64,000 bases of DNA from Candidatus Gastranaerophilales bacterium (GCA_928722015.1 CAKMWI010000008.1:1-64000), one strand, 5' to 3'; numbered from the stretch's first letter, positions 7,730-16,611 are shown. Notes: a model not told the origin generated them from the sequence alone. Numbers and translations: made by a program.

Positions 7730-10162
7730 ATGAGTACAAAAGAATTTAAATTTAATTACAAGTTTATAAAAGACCATGCCGGAGCGGGAAGTTGGCGTAG
7801 AGGATACGAATACCATCAAAAAGATATGGTGTTTGATAATTTTCCTGAAAAAAATTTCTATAAAGGGAAAGTTAAAGGAAATTTTCAGGATTACTATAAT
7901 ACGGATTTAATTTTCAAAAAAAATAAAGTTGAAGCTCGTTGTAATTGTCCGCTAAAAGAAGAATGGTGTAAACATTCTGTAGCTGTTGCATTAAAAGCAA
8001 TTGATGAGCATGCTTATGAAGATTGGCTTGAAACAAAATTTGGTATGGAATTTGATTTCCCTGATGAAAATACAGCTTTGACAGAGGAACCTCAGGGAAA
8101 TTATATTTTTCATTTTAATCCGAAAAGAAAAGCTAACTTTTTCTCTGTTTTGGTACGCTCTAGAGAAACAGGTAAGATTGTACGCCAAATTGAACCTATT
8201 TTGCGTGCTGTGATTGAGGCACAAAAACAGGATGTATCTTTTGAACTGAATAATTCTCAGAAAGTTGAATTATTAATTTTTCAACAGCTTTTGAAGGTTT
8301 CCAGACAGGATAAAAAGGCTGGTTGGTATGATATTCCGATTGCTAAATTTGGACCGATATTTTCACTTCTGGCAAAAGCAGATGAAGTTTTGGATGAAAA
8401 AACAAAAGAACGATTAAAGTTTACTGATGAAGAATGGAAATTGGTATTATATGTAAATATTTCCAATACAGCTGGTACTTTGCTTTTATCTCTTGAGTGG
8501 CAAAGACCTGACAGTGATGAGGTATATCCTTTTGAAGAAGTAAGATATTTTTCTCGCCATCTTAAATGGGGCAGGTATAAAAATATAATATTCCCGACAA
8601 ATGTAGCGGTTCAATCTATTCCTCAAAATATTACAAAATCATCTTTTACTGATTTAAAAGATGCTGAAGGCGGTAAATTTATTTATGAAGATTTGCCAAA
8701 ACTTCGTGAAGTTATGGAGGTTGTTGTTGATGAAAAAATATCAAAGCTAATGTTAGAAGAGCGACCTCCGATTAATATAGTTACTATGGGAATTGATTAT
8801 GACCAATCATTGAAGGTATCATTGGATTTTGAATATGATGGAGTAAGAGTACCTTATTCAAAATCAACAAATGATAAAGTCCCTTATATAACGGTTAAAA
8901 AGGCCGATGAAGATATTATTTATTGGGTTAAACGCAATATTAAACATGAAAATGAAGCTTATGCTATGCTTTTAGCTTGTAAATTTGTACCTATGCAAAC
9001 TAACAATTTGGCTTTGGAAAAAGAAAATGCCATTGATTTTTATAATTATTATCTTAAACAAGCTGGTGAAGGCTGGAAATTTGAAGAAAAAGATGATATG
9101 TCCTTTTTCAAATTAATGGATGATCCGTTTAGACTTTGTGCTGATATTGATTTTTCTGATGAACAACCTGATAGTTTTGATATACATATATATGGACAGG
9201 TTGGAGATGAAGTTATTGATTTTGATGAAATTTATGAAACTATTCAAAGTGATGAAAAGTATGCTCGTATAAGAAGTTTAGGGTTTGTGGAATATCCTGC
9301 GCAAAACATATATTCTATGATGAGGTCTTTCAATTCTTTTGATGTTTATAGAAATCCGGATAATCGTTTTACTGTCAAAACTTATCGTGCAGGTTTAATT
9401 AATGAATTAAAGAATCTAGGTATAGAACTTATTTTAAGTGATAGGTTTAAAACTTTCTGGGAACAGATGTCTACTTTTTCTGCTGTTGAAGATTTAACCC
9501 TGCCAAAAGGTATCAATGCCGAGTTTAGAGAATATCAGCTTAAGGGCTTCGGCTGGTTATGGTTTATGTATAAGTATGGCTTAAACGGAATTTTGGCTGA
9601 TGATATGGGTTTGGGTAAAACTCTGCAAGCTTTAACTGTTTTACAAAAGGCAAAAGAAGAAGACGGTCCTATGCCTACACTTGTAGTTGCACCGACCACG
9701 GTTGTGTTTAACTGGGAATCTGAAATTCAGAAATTTGCGCCTACTTTAACCTGTCTTAAACTTCAGGGTGGTGAGAGAAAACAATTTTTTAAAAAAATTC
9801 CGGAATACGATGTTGTAATAACCAGTTATGCTTTGTTAAGAAGAGATGTTGATAAATTAAAAGATATTAATTTCAGGTATATTATTCTGGATGAATCTCA
9901 AAATATTAAAAATGCAACGTCTCAAACTGCGCAGGCTGTAAAACAATTATCCGCACAGCATAAATTGGCTTTATCAGGTACACCTATTGAAAATAAACTG
10001 GAAGAATTGTGGTCGGTATTTGACTTTTTGATGCCTGGATTTTTATTTTCTATGGCGGATTTTAATTCCCGTTATGTTAATCCGATTATGGAACGCCAGG
10101 ATAAAGTTGTTGAAAAACGTCTTAAGTTCGCAAATTTATCCCGTTTATTTTGCGTCGTATGA
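7730..10162 (+). CDS. SWIM zinc-finger SNF2-family helicase, N-terminal part (frameshifted)
   Basis: N-terminal three quarters of a bacterial Swi2/Snf2 DNA-dependent ATPase. Residues about 65-85 contain a SWIM zinc finger (CNCPLKEEWCKH). A long spacer domain follows to about residue 590, then helicase lobe 1: Walker A ILADDMGLGKT, motif Ia VVAPTTVVFNW, the DEAH-like box ILDESQNIKN, and motif III ALSGTPIENK. The frame ends in an abnormal tail (SRLFCVV) at 10162; lobe 2 continues in another frame at 10150. The expected lobe-border sequence, PFILRRMKRDV, is readable across the break, so one indel near 10140 splits a gene of about 1060 residues. No ribosome site precedes the ATG. It may remodel protein-DNA complexes or assist RNA polymerase, as in the RapA-like bacterial group (family knowledge). 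Confidence 0.9.
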   Translation: MSTKEFKFNYKFIKDHAGAGSWRRGYEYHQKDMVFDNFPEKNFYKGKVKGNFQDYYNTDLIFKKNKVEARCNCPLKEEWCKHSVAVALKAIDEHAYEDWLETKFGMEFDFPDENTALTEEPQGNYIFHFNPKRKANFFSVLVRSRETGKIVRQIEPILRAVIEAQKQDVSFELNNSQKVELLIFQQLLKVSRQDKKAGWYDIPIAKFGPIFSLLAKADEVLDEKTKERLKFTDEEWKLVLYVNISNTAGTLLLSLEWQRPDSDEVYPFEEVRYFSRHLKWGRYKNIIFPTNVAVQSIPQNITKSSFTDLKDAEGGKFIYEDLPKLREVMEVVVDEKISKLMLEERPPINIVTMGIDYDQSLKVSLDFEYDGVRVPYSKSTNDKVPYITVKKADEDIIYWVKRNIKHENEAYAMLLACKFVPMQTNNLALEKENAIDFYNYYLKQAGEGWKFEEKDDMSFFKLMDDPFRLCADIDFSDEQPDSFDIHIYGQVGDEVIDFDEIYETIQSDEKYARIRSLGFVEYPAQNIYSMMRSFNSFDVYRNPDNRFTVKTYRAGLINELKNLGIELILSDRFKTFWEQMSTFSAVEDLTLPKGINAEFREYQLKGFGWLWFMYKYGLNGILADDMGLGKTLQALTVLQKAKEEDGPMPTLVVAPTTVVFNWESEIQKFAPTLTCLKLQGGERKQFFKKIPEYDVVITSYALLRRDVDKLKDINFRYIILDESQNIKNATSQTAQAVKQLSAQHKLALSGTPIENKLEELWSVFDFLMPGFLFSMADFNSRYVNPIMERQDKVVEKRLKFANLSRLFCVV

Positions 10163-10920
10163 AACGGGATGTTGCAAAGGATCTTCCTGATAAGGTTGAA
10201 AATATTGCATATTGTGAATTGACTGATGAACAAAGAGACTTCTACCTGCAAGTTCTTGATAGTACTAAAGAAGAATTATTTAAGTCTATTGAGCAAAATG
10301 GGCTTGAAAAAAGCCGGTTGTCTATATTCTCTGCACTTCTTCGTATGCGCCAAATTTGCTGCCATCCGAGATTGTATGATAAAAATAATGTTAAAAATGT
10401 TATATCTTCCGGTAAATTTGAAAAACTTAAAGTTATGCTTGAAGAAATTGTATCAGAGGGGCATAGAATATTGTTATTCAGCCAGTTTGTAGATATGCTT
10501 GATATAATTAAAGCCTGGCTTGATAAATCTGGTATTAAGTATGAATATTTAACCGGAAAAACAAAAGACAGGCAGGGAGCAGTCGAAAGGTTTAATACTG
10601 ATCCTACAATCCCTATTTTCTTGATAAGTTTAAAAGCCGGAGGAACAGGTTTGAATTTGACCGGTGCGGATTATGTTATCCATTATGATCCATGGTGGAA
10701 TCCTGCTGTTGAAGATCAGGCTACTGATAGGGCATATCGTATCGGCCAGACTAAAAAGGTATTCGTATACAGGCTTATTACAAAGAATACGGTTGAAGAG
10801 AAAATTCAAAAACTTAAAACAATTAAGAGAAATCTTGTTGACAGCGTAATTTCTGTGGACAGAAATATTACAAAATCTCTTACAATGGATGATATTCGCG
10901 AAATTTTCTCTGTTGATTAG
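10150..10920 (+). CDS. SNF2-family helicase, C-terminal lobe (second part of the 7730 gene)
   Basis: Continuation of the SNF2 gene after a one-base frame break. It carries helicase lobe 2: RILLFSQFVDMLDII (motif IV region), LTGKTKDRQGAVERFN, motif V LISLKAGGTGLNLTGADYVI, and motif VI ATDRAYRIGQTK with the arginine finger. The ATG at 10150 lies inside the conserved LRRMKRDV sequence, so it is not a real start. The protein should be read as one chain with the upstream part. No other truncation is seen; the C-terminus DDIREIF is typical of bacterial SNF2 proteins. Whether the cell makes a full-length protein depends on whether the indel is real. Confidence 0.88.
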   Translation: MRRMKRDVAKDLPDKVENIAYCELTDEQRDFYLQVLDSTKEELFKSIEQNGLEKSRLSIFSALLRMRQICCHPRLYDKNNVKNVISSGKFEKLKVMLEEIVSEGHRILLFSQFVDMLDIIKAWLDKSGIKYEYLTGKTKDRQGAVERFNTDPTIPIFLISLKAGGTGLNLTGADYVIHYDPWWNPAVEDQATDRAYRIGQTKKVFVYRLITKNTVEEKIQKLKTIKRNLVDSVISVDRNITKSLTMDDIREIFSVD

Positions 10921-10975
10921 TAGGTTAAATTTACTAAAGTATTATAAGTTTAATACAGATAAGTGAATGTTTTAT

Positions 10976-11245
10976 CTAGCCTATTATATCCAAATATTCA
11001 AAAATTGATTCTGACTGGCTTGCCTTTTTGCATGTCTCAGTGAATTTTTCATAAGAACATGGAATTTTATATTCTTTGCCTTGCGACCTTACTTTAGTTA
11101 AATCTGAACTGTAGTGGCCTGTATTTAGAGGCTCAAAATTAATATTATTTGTGTTAAATGTAATTTTTTTTAGGTAGCCGTGCCCTTCATCATAAGATGT
11201 TTGAATAAAACCTGTAAATGATGGTCCGATTGCATGTATAGACAT
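10976..11245 (-). CDS. Small hypothetical protein with N-terminal SFTG motif
   Basis: A protein of 89 residues, unrecognised. It begins MSIHAIGPSFTGFIQ. The pattern of a short start followed by F-T-G within 15 residues recurs in other anonymous genes of this window (11525, 36530, 53336). The rest is polar, with beta-prone segments (GYLKKITFNTNN, KEYKIPCSY). There are no membrane segments. A strong purine-rich ribosome site (AAGGGGG) precedes the ATG. It stands alone between the SNF2 gene (convergent) and the attenuator-controlled gene (divergent). Confidence 0.6.
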   Translation of the reverse strand: MSIHAIGPSFTGFIQTSYDEGHGYLKKITFNTNNINFEPLNTGHYSSDLTKVRSQGKEYKIPCSYEKFTETCKKASQSESIFEYLDIIG

Positions 11246-11360
11246 TATTTATACCCCCTTGATATTTATCCGCTTGGATGCTGTAAAATTATCCATGTTG
11301 ATTTTTTATTATTACCATGGTAGTATTATTTTGTAAATAGATTATTAAGAAAGTAATTTT

Positions 11361-11435
11361 ATGTCAAACTTAAATTTAAACACTAAATCTTGGTGGTGCC
11401 TGTTTTCTAAGACAGGTCTTTTAAGTTGGCAATAA
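11361..11435 (+). CDS. Putative attenuator leader peptide with tandem Trp codons
   Basis: A 24-codon reading frame beginning MSNLNLNTKSWWC. Trp codons lie at 11391-11396 (a tandem pair, codons 11-12) and at codon 23. The frame ends at TAA 11433-11435. The tandem Trp codons lie immediately upstream of RNA segment 1 of a four-segment attenuator (11399-11495), the arrangement of trpL-type leaders in other bacteria. The ribosome site is weak (GAAAG about 7 bases upstream). A promoter candidate is TTGATT (11298-11303), 17 bases, TAGTAT (11321-11326), with a perfect palindrome TACCATGGTA (11313-11322) over its spacer. No trp gene is present in the window. Confidence 0.6.
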   Translation: MSNLNLNTKSWWCLFSKTGLLSWQ

Positions 11436-11495
11436 GCTGATAATAAAACTTATTTTTGTGGAGAATGACCTGTTTTGATAGCGGGTCATTTTTTG
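11399..11495 (+). promoter_or_regulatory. Transcription attenuator (pause, antiterminator and terminator hairpins)
   Basis: Three mutually exclusive stems are visible. Segments 1:2 pair CCTGT (11399-11403) with ACAGG (11412-11416). Segments 2:3 pair AAGACAGGTC (11409-11418) with GACCTGTTTT (11467-11476), 10 pairs including one G-U. Segments 3:4 pair AATGACCTG (11464-11472) with CGGGTCATT (11482-11490), 9 pairs with one G-U, followed by a T run (11489-11494), giving an intrinsic terminator. A ribosome stalled on the Trp pair at 11391-11396 would cover segment 1 and favour 2:3, letting polymerase read into the gene at 11525. The structural reading is direct; Trp control is inferred. Confidence 0.7.
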
Positions 11496-11524
11496 TTGTC
11501 AGATTATTGAAAAGGAAATTACTT

Positions 11525-12808
11525 ATGAAAACTAACAATGTTAATAATATATCATTTACCAATTCTTGTAATATTGGATTAGGTTTGAGAACTGCAAGCA
11601 AAATATGTTCAATACAAGAGGGCGGAGCTGGTCTTTCTAATATCAGATTTATACAAGATAGTGCCACAGGTCTGTTGCCAAAAGCTGTTTTTGCAAGAAG
11701 TAAAGCCGATTTAGGTGAAAATATTTTTCTTGAATTGTCAGAATCTATTCTTGTGTATTATTGTCCTGCAATATTAGGTGAAAAGTTTTTCAGGAAGATA
11801 TTTTCTAAAAAACTTCCAAATAATTTAAAAAAAAGTCTATCAACTCCGGCTTCTGAACTTTTGAAGTCGGGTAATATTACTAATAATAAAAAAATAATAC
11901 CTGTGAAAGCTGCTATAGCACTGGGGGCATTTGCTATTCCATTAGTGGAATTTAGTTTAAATTATATTAAAAATTTAATGACATTAAAAGTTTTTAAACA
12001 ATCTAATTTTGATAGTATTGCTAATTTGAATAAAAATAAAACGGAAAATAAAAAGCAAGCCGAATATGTTGAAAATAGTGCAAGAAGAAATATAAGCAGG
12101 GCAGGTTTTGTTTATGCCTTTTGTTTGGCATTAGCTGGAATTTTATTTTCTTCGGGTGAGAAATCTAAAGCGTTACAAAATTTATCTGAGTTAATTGTAG
12201 CTCCCGGTACAAAATTGTTTAAACGTAATGAAAAATTAAAAAACTTTTTTAATAAGTTTTTAAGTATAGATTTTGCGAATGATAATGGAAAATTATCAAT
12301 GAGCAGGGGGCAATTAACATCTTGTGTTTTAGTTGGTGGGGCAGGATATTTTGGTGCTTCTAAGGATAGAGGAAAACAGAATTTTTTAGAAACAGTGTTT
12401 AGATATCCGGTTGTAGGTTTTTATATTATTTACGGAAATGAACTGTTAGAAAAAGGGTTTAGAAAATTATTATACAAAACCGGAAGATGTAAAGAGGTTT
12501 TAAATGACAGGCTAGAAGTTCCAAGGTTTGATCAATTACGTGAATATTCCGAGAAATTCTGTGGCCGTTCAGATGAGCTATACAAAAAAATGCTCAAACA
12601 AAAAATTTTAATAGCTGGTGTTCCTTTGTTATTTGGTATTGGATTTATGGGATTTTTTATTGCAGGCACATCTAATTTATTTACAAAATTTAGATATAAT
12701 AGAGAGCAAAATAAATATTCTAAGGTAAATATGGCTTATCGAGTTAAAAATCCTGTGCAATTTCAATCTCAGTCAATTCAGAATGTAAGGTATAATAATA
12801 TATCGTAA
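11525..12808 (+). CDS. Anonymous membrane protein behind a Trp-type attenuator
   Basis: 427 residues from the ATG at 11525, chosen because AAGGAA lies 8 bases upstream; an earlier in-frame TTG would start inside the attenuator terminator. No family is recognised. The N-terminus MKTNNVNNISFTN has the F-T motif shared with several other anonymous proteins here. Hydrophobic segments lie near residues 127-145 (AAIALGAFAIPLVEFSLNYI), 195-212 (AGFVYAFCLALAGILF), 270-285, 300-320 and 375-397 (ILIAGVPLLFGIGFMGFFIAG). The loops are Lys/Asn-rich. It does not look like a transporter of aromatic amino acids, so why it should be under Trp-type attenuation is unclear. Confidence 0.72.
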   Translation: MKTNNVNNISFTNSCNIGLGLRTASKICSIQEGGAGLSNIRFIQDSATGLLPKAVFARSKADLGENIFLELSESILVYYCPAILGEKFFRKIFSKKLPNNLKKSLSTPASELLKSGNITNNKKIIPVKAAIALGAFAIPLVEFSLNYIKNLMTLKVFKQSNFDSIANLNKNKTENKKQAEYVENSARRNISRAGFVYAFCLALAGILFSSGEKSKALQNLSELIVAPGTKLFKRNEKLKNFFNKFLSIDFANDNGKLSMSRGQLTSCVLVGGAGYFGASKDRGKQNFLETVFRYPVVGFYIIYGNELLEKGFRKLLYKTGRCKEVLNDRLEVPRFDQLREYSEKFCGRSDELYKKMLKQKILIAGVPLLFGIGFMGFFIAGTSNLFTKFRYNREQNKYSKVNMAYRVKNPVQFQSQSIQNVRYNNIS

Positions 12809-12873
12809 CAAATTCTTATTTTATTGGTAATTTATATTATTTAAGGTTATTATAAGTTTTGTGGAGGATAAAT

Positions 12874-13077
12874 ATGAAAATACCTTGTATATCAACAGGA
12901 ACCATTAAAGGATTATCAGGCATGAAAAGATCTTTTAGTCATTTTAGTTCTGCTGCGGATAAATTAATTGCTAAAAAACCGAGTGTAACCGGTTTGCTTC
13001 CAAATTCAATGAAAAAGTCTCGTACAACAGGTCTAACTACTCCTCAATTAATTGACTTAATTCTGAAAAACTTGTAA
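12874..13077 (+). CDS. Small basic hypothetical protein
   Basis: 67 residues starting at the ATG at 12874, which has an excellent GGAGG ribosome site at 12863-12867; an earlier TTG at 12859 is rejected because it would lie upstream of that site. It is rich in Lys, Ser and Thr (KKPSVTGLLPNSMKKSRTTG) and ends in a short amphipathic helix (QLIDLILKNL). There is no signal peptide or membrane span. It lies between the attenuator-controlled membrane protein and the DUF3137 gene, all on the same strand, and could be co-transcribed. Function unknown. Confidence 0.6.
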   Translation: MKIPCISTGTIKGLSGMKRSFSHFSSAADKLIAKKPSVTGLLPNSMKKSRTTGLTTPQLIDLILKNL

Positions 13078-13114
13078 GATTATTTTGTATAAATTTAAAT
13101 AAGTAGAGGGTAAT

Positions 13115-14131
13115 ATGACTGTTACTCGGGATGAATTTTATAAGATTTATAAAGAAAAATTTGAACCTGTATTACTGCCTTTAGAGCCAGGAAGAAAAGC
13201 ATTAGCTAAAAAAGGAGCTATGTTATTAATAATATGTATTATTATCAATGCAGTTGCTTTTTTATTATCGGATTATATTTCTATTTTGCCTTTTTTATCT
13301 ATGGGTTTCTCTGTGGTTGCTATATTTTGGTATAAAAAGAATATGGATAAATATAGGGCAGAATTAAAAAAATCTGTAATGTCAAAAATTCTTTCATTAT
13401 TTGGTAATATATATTTTTCCGGTAAAAGGAATTTAATACGGCTTAATACTATTAAGAACTTTGGTTTGTTTCGTAGTGCATCTGCAAAGACTGATGACGA
13501 TATTGTAATAGGTTTGTATAATGGCTGTAATTTTCTTATAAATGAGTGTTTAATGACACATTCTGAAGGTTCAGGTAAACACAGCCGTACAGTAACAGAC
13601 TTCAGGGGATTTATTTTTCAAGTAAGTATGAATAAACCTTTTTCCGGGCGTACTATTGTTGGTGTGAATGGTGATATAGATAAATTACCTGGCTTTGAAG
13701 AAGTTAAACTGGAATCGGTTGAATTTATGAAGGGTAGAAAAATATATGCTACGGATCAAATTGAAGCACGATATATTTTAACAACTTCTTTCATGGAAAG
13801 ATTTGATAATTTGGGTAAATCTTTTTTTGAATCTAGAGTTGAAAGCAATATATCTGCTTCTGGTATTGATTCGGGGACTAATCCAGTTCGCAATGATAAT
13901 TCATTTGTAGGTAGACAGTTTGCGGCTATGTTGGAACGTTCAACCAGAGTCAGTGCCGCATTTATTGGCGGATATGCTTATATATTTGTACCTTGTTCTG
14001 AAAATTTATTTGATGTTGATATGACAAGCACTCTGTTAAATCCGGAAGCTTATTATAATATTTATAACCAATTAAGTGCAATTTTAGAGATTATTGACTA
14101 TATGAAACTTAATCAAAAGATTGGTTTATAA
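13115..14131 (+). CDS. DUF3137-type membrane protein
   Basis: 338 residues. Two adjacent transmembrane helices lie near the N-terminus (residues 34-52 and 56-74), followed by a soluble domain with the layout of the DUF3137 family: a statement of ligand-like strands (DDIVIGLYNGCNFLINECLM), a Ser/Gly-rich turn, and a hydrophobic strand RGFIFQVSMNKPFSGRTIVG. The C-terminal part holds AAFIGGYAYIFVPCSENLFDV and ends in a helix. The biochemical role of the family is unknown. The ribosome site AGAGGG is 6 bases upstream. It is convergent with the small exported protein at 14147. Confidence 0.75.
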   Translation: MTVTRDEFYKIYKEKFEPVLLPLEPGRKALAKKGAMLLIICIIINAVAFLLSDYISILPFLSMGFSVVAIFWYKKNMDKYRAELKKSVMSKILSLFGNIYFSGKRNLIRLNTIKNFGLFRSASAKTDDDIVIGLYNGCNFLINECLMTHSEGSGKHSRTVTDFRGFIFQVSMNKPFSGRTIVGVNGDIDKLPGFEEVKLESVEFMKGRKIYATDQIEARYILTTSFMERFDNLGKSFFESRVESNISASGIDSGTNPVRNDNSFVGRQFAAMLERSTRVSAAFIGGYAYIFVPCSENLFDVDMTSTLLNPEAYYNIYNQLSAILEIIDYMKLNQKIGL

Positions 14132-14146
14132 ATATATATTTATATA

Positions 14147-14350
14147 TTATCTTGAACAAGTGCATGTGGGACTTTGTGTTCCGTCGTTACAAATAAAATA
14201 TCCGCTTTGTCCGCAATATGCAACTCCACCATGGTGAGAGCAACATCCCTGTTTTTGTGTTGATTCAGGAATAATGTTTTTAGAAATTGCTGTGTATCCG
14301 GTACTTAATAATAAAGTTGTTAAAAATACTATAGTAAGAAATTTTTTCAT
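14147..14350 (-). CDS. Small exported Cys-rich protein (CCSHHGG type)
   Basis: 67 residues. A signal peptide (MKKFLTIVFLTTLLLSTGYT) is followed by a mature part of about 45 residues with six cysteines, in the pattern GCCSHHGGVAYC...YFICNDGTQSPTCTC. This compact CCSHHGG...DGT.SPTC motif occurs in short exported proteins of many bacteria and phages (family knowledge). Two disulphides or a metal site formed by the Cys and His residues are plausible but unproven. It lies downstream of the VWA-domain exported protein on the same strand, with a gap of about 90 bases holding an inverted repeat (AATAGAAAC/GTTTCTATT). Confidence 0.72.
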   Translation of the reverse strand: MKKFLTIVFLTTLLLSTGYTAISKNIIPESTQKQGCCSHHGGVAYCGQSGYFICNDGTQSPTCTCSR

Positions 14351-14441
14351 GGTTTAATATCCCTTTTATGTCCTTAATAGAAACATGACCTAGGACAAGT
14401 TTCTATTAGTAACATGGCTAATTTATTATCCAAATAGGGAT

Positions 14442-15179
14442 TTAATGCATAATAATTTTAGCTTCTACATTTTTTACTCCTTCTATAGAGTTATTGAATC
14501 CGTTTAATAATTCCGCTGCTGTTTGAGCATTATAAAATTTTCCGCTGGTAACAAGAGCAGTACATTCAAGTTGTTCCAAATCGTCGGTGTCTTGAATATT
14601 AAAAGCGATTACATCAATTTTAACGTCTCTTCTAATTCTGATTAAGTTCATGACAAACGTACAAGGACTTTCATCACAATTTTCACCTCCATCAGTTAAT
14701 AATATTATATGTTTTTTCCCATTGAAGCCCATAAAATCATATTTAATAGCCTGTTTAAGGGAGTACGTGATAGGTGTCATACCTTTTGGCTTAGTTTTTG
14801 TCAGAGCATTTTCTATATTGTAGCTGTTATTTAGACTAATTGGACTAATCAATGTAGAAGCTCTGCAGGCTTCTATTGGGGTGAATCCCATTCTATGTCC
14901 GTATACTCTTAGACCAACCCAGGTATCAGGACTGATTTTAGGTAATATTTCTTTCATTGTACTTATCATATGATGAAACTTTGTTGAACCTTCTAAAGGT
15001 TCAGTCATACTATTAGATAAATCTAGTATAAATAATAATCTTTCCTTTTCTTCATGTTGTTCAAATTTAGAACTATAGTCTTTTGGAGAATATATTCCAT
15101 ACTGAGAAGTTAATGACGGTAAAGCTGAGTATGCTAAGATTGAAAATATTGCAACAAATAATAAAAATATTTTTTTCAT
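14442..15179 (-). CDS. Exported von Willebrand factor A domain protein
   Basis: 245 residues. An N-terminal signal or anchor segment (residues 1-20) is followed by a VWA domain with an intact metal-ion-dependent adhesion site: FILDLSNSM (DxSxS, Asp53/Ser55/Ser57), GMTPITYSL (the conserved Thr) and LLTDGGENC (the conserved Asp). Such domains bind protein ligands through Mg2+. The substrate and partner are unknown; the domain occupies nearly the whole mature protein, as in standalone periplasmic VWA proteins. No ribosome site is visible. A TAAAAT box on the minus strand (15186-15191) ends 6 bases before the ATG, compatible with a leaderless transcript. Confidence 0.88.
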   Translation of the reverse strand: MKKIFLLFVAIFSILAYSALPSLTSQYGIYSPKDYSSKFEQHEEKERLLFILDLSNSMTEPLEGSTKFHHMISTMKEILPKISPDTWVGLRVYGHRMGFTPIEACRASTLISPISLNNSYNIENALTKTKPKGMTPITYSLKQAIKYDFMGFNGKKHIILLTDGGENCDESPCTFVMNLIRIRRDVKIDVIAFNIQDTDDLEQLECTALVTSGKFYNAQTAAELLNGFNNSIEGVKNVEAKIIMH

Positions 15180-15333
15180 ACTTAAATTTTATCGCTTGTT
15201 ATTCTGTGTGGTATCCGTCTTGTAAATATACATAGTATGATATATTTTTGTTATTAAAATTATAATCTTGTTATAGCTATATACATTTATTTCTGGTTGT
15301 AATATTATAATTTAGCAAAGAAAGTAGGGATAT

Positions 15334-16569
15334 ATGAATAGCATTGAACTTATAAAAAAGACAGAAAAAGCATTAGTAGAACAGTTTGAAGCAATTGATG
15401 AAATTAGAAATTATAATCAGGAAAAAGTTTTACAGGCTTTTATTGATAATAAAGTTGCGCCGGAGCATTTTTATACGGTATCTGGATATGGGCATGATGA
15501 TTTAGGACGAGAGGTTCTTGATAAAGTTTTTGCTCAGGTTTTTAAATCGGAAAAAGCTTTAGTACGTATTCATTTTGCTTCAGGTACTCATACATTGGCG
15601 TGTGCACTTTTTGGAAATTTGAAGTATGGCGATAAATTGCTGTCTGTTGCAGGAACACCTTATGATACAATGCAAGAAGTAATAGGAACAATGGGAGACG
15701 AAGAAACAAAACGTTTTTCTTTGATAGGACAAGGTGTTTTGTATGATGAAGTTCCTTTAATAAATAATTCTGATGTTGATTTTGAAAAGCTAGAGCAGAT
15801 GGTTGATGAGACTACGACGATGGTTCTTATTCAGCGTTCCAAGGGGTATTCTACAAGACAATCTCTTTCGATTGATACAATAGAAAAAATTTGTAAAATT
15901 GTAAAATCAAAGAATCCTGATTGTATTTGTTTTGTTGACAATTGTTATGGCGAATTTGTTGATACAAAAGAGCCAATAGAAGTCGGGGCTGATTTAATTG
16001 GCGGTTCCTTGATTAAGAATCCTGGTGGAGGAATTGTTGAAGCCGGTGGTTATATCGCTGGTAAAGCTTTATATGTAGAGCGTTCTGCTGTTAGATTGAC
16101 TGCTCCGGGCATAGGTTCTGAGGGTGGTGCTATGTTTAATCAGCACAGATTAATTTTTCAAGGTTTATTTATGGCTCCTTCTGTAGTTGCTGATGCAGTA
16201 AAAGGTGCAGTTCTTGCTTCTAAAATTTTCGATGAAATTGGATATGATTCTTCTCCTAAGTATTATGAAAAGCGAACTGATATAATTCAAAATATTACAT
16301 TTAATGATTCCGAGAAGCTGGAAAAGTTCTGTAGAACAATTCAATCTCTTTCTCCTGTAAATGGATATGTAACACCGATTCCTGAATATATTCCTGGATA
16401 CGAGGATAAGGTTATAATGGCTGGAGGAACCTTTATTGAGGGGTCTACTATTGAGTTGTCTGCAGATGGGCCAATGAGAAAACCTTATGTGGCGTATATG
16501 CAGGGAGGTTTAAATTATGCTCATATAAGAATTGCCTTAAAACGTTTTTTGGATAATATGATGCAATAA
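15334..16569 (+). CDS. Methionine gamma-lyase family (aluminium-resistance-like) PLP enzyme
   Basis: 411 residues, the full length of the Met_gamma_lyase (PF06838-type) family, a fold-type I PLP enzyme. The Schiff-base lysine is probably Lys228 in GGSLIKNPGGGIVE, with the PLP phosphate loop FASGTHTLA near residue 82 and the cofactor Asp in CFVDNCYGEF. Characterised relatives are few; they are often mis-named aluminium resistance proteins, and the physiological substrate (probably a sulphur amino acid) is unclear. The ribosome site GTAGGGA is close to the ATG. A strong intrinsic terminator follows at 16612-16658, so the gene is monocistronic. Confidence 0.88.
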   Translation: MNSIELIKKTEKALVEQFEAIDEIRNYNQEKVLQAFIDNKVAPEHFYTVSGYGHDDLGREVLDKVFAQVFKSEKALVRIHFASGTHTLACALFGNLKYGDKLLSVAGTPYDTMQEVIGTMGDEETKRFSLIGQGVLYDEVPLINNSDVDFEKLEQMVDETTTMVLIQRSKGYSTRQSLSIDTIEKICKIVKSKNPDCICFVDNCYGEFVDTKEPIEVGADLIGGSLIKNPGGGIVEAGGYIAGKALYVERSAVRLTAPGIGSEGGAMFNQHRLIFQGLFMAPSVVADAVKGAVLASKIFDEIGYDSSPKYYEKRTDIIQNITFNDSEKLEKFCRTIQSLSPVNGYVTPIPEYIPGYEDKVIMAGGTFIEGSTIELSADGPMRKPYVAYMQGGLNYAHIRIALKRFLDNMMQ

Positions 16570-16611
16570 TTTTTACTCTATGTAAAGATTTATAAATCCT
16601 ATAATAGAATG

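Noticed and set aside
11456..11524. TTG start extending the membrane protein upstream
   Set aside because: It would lie within the attenuator terminator, whereas ATG 11525 has a proper ribosome site.
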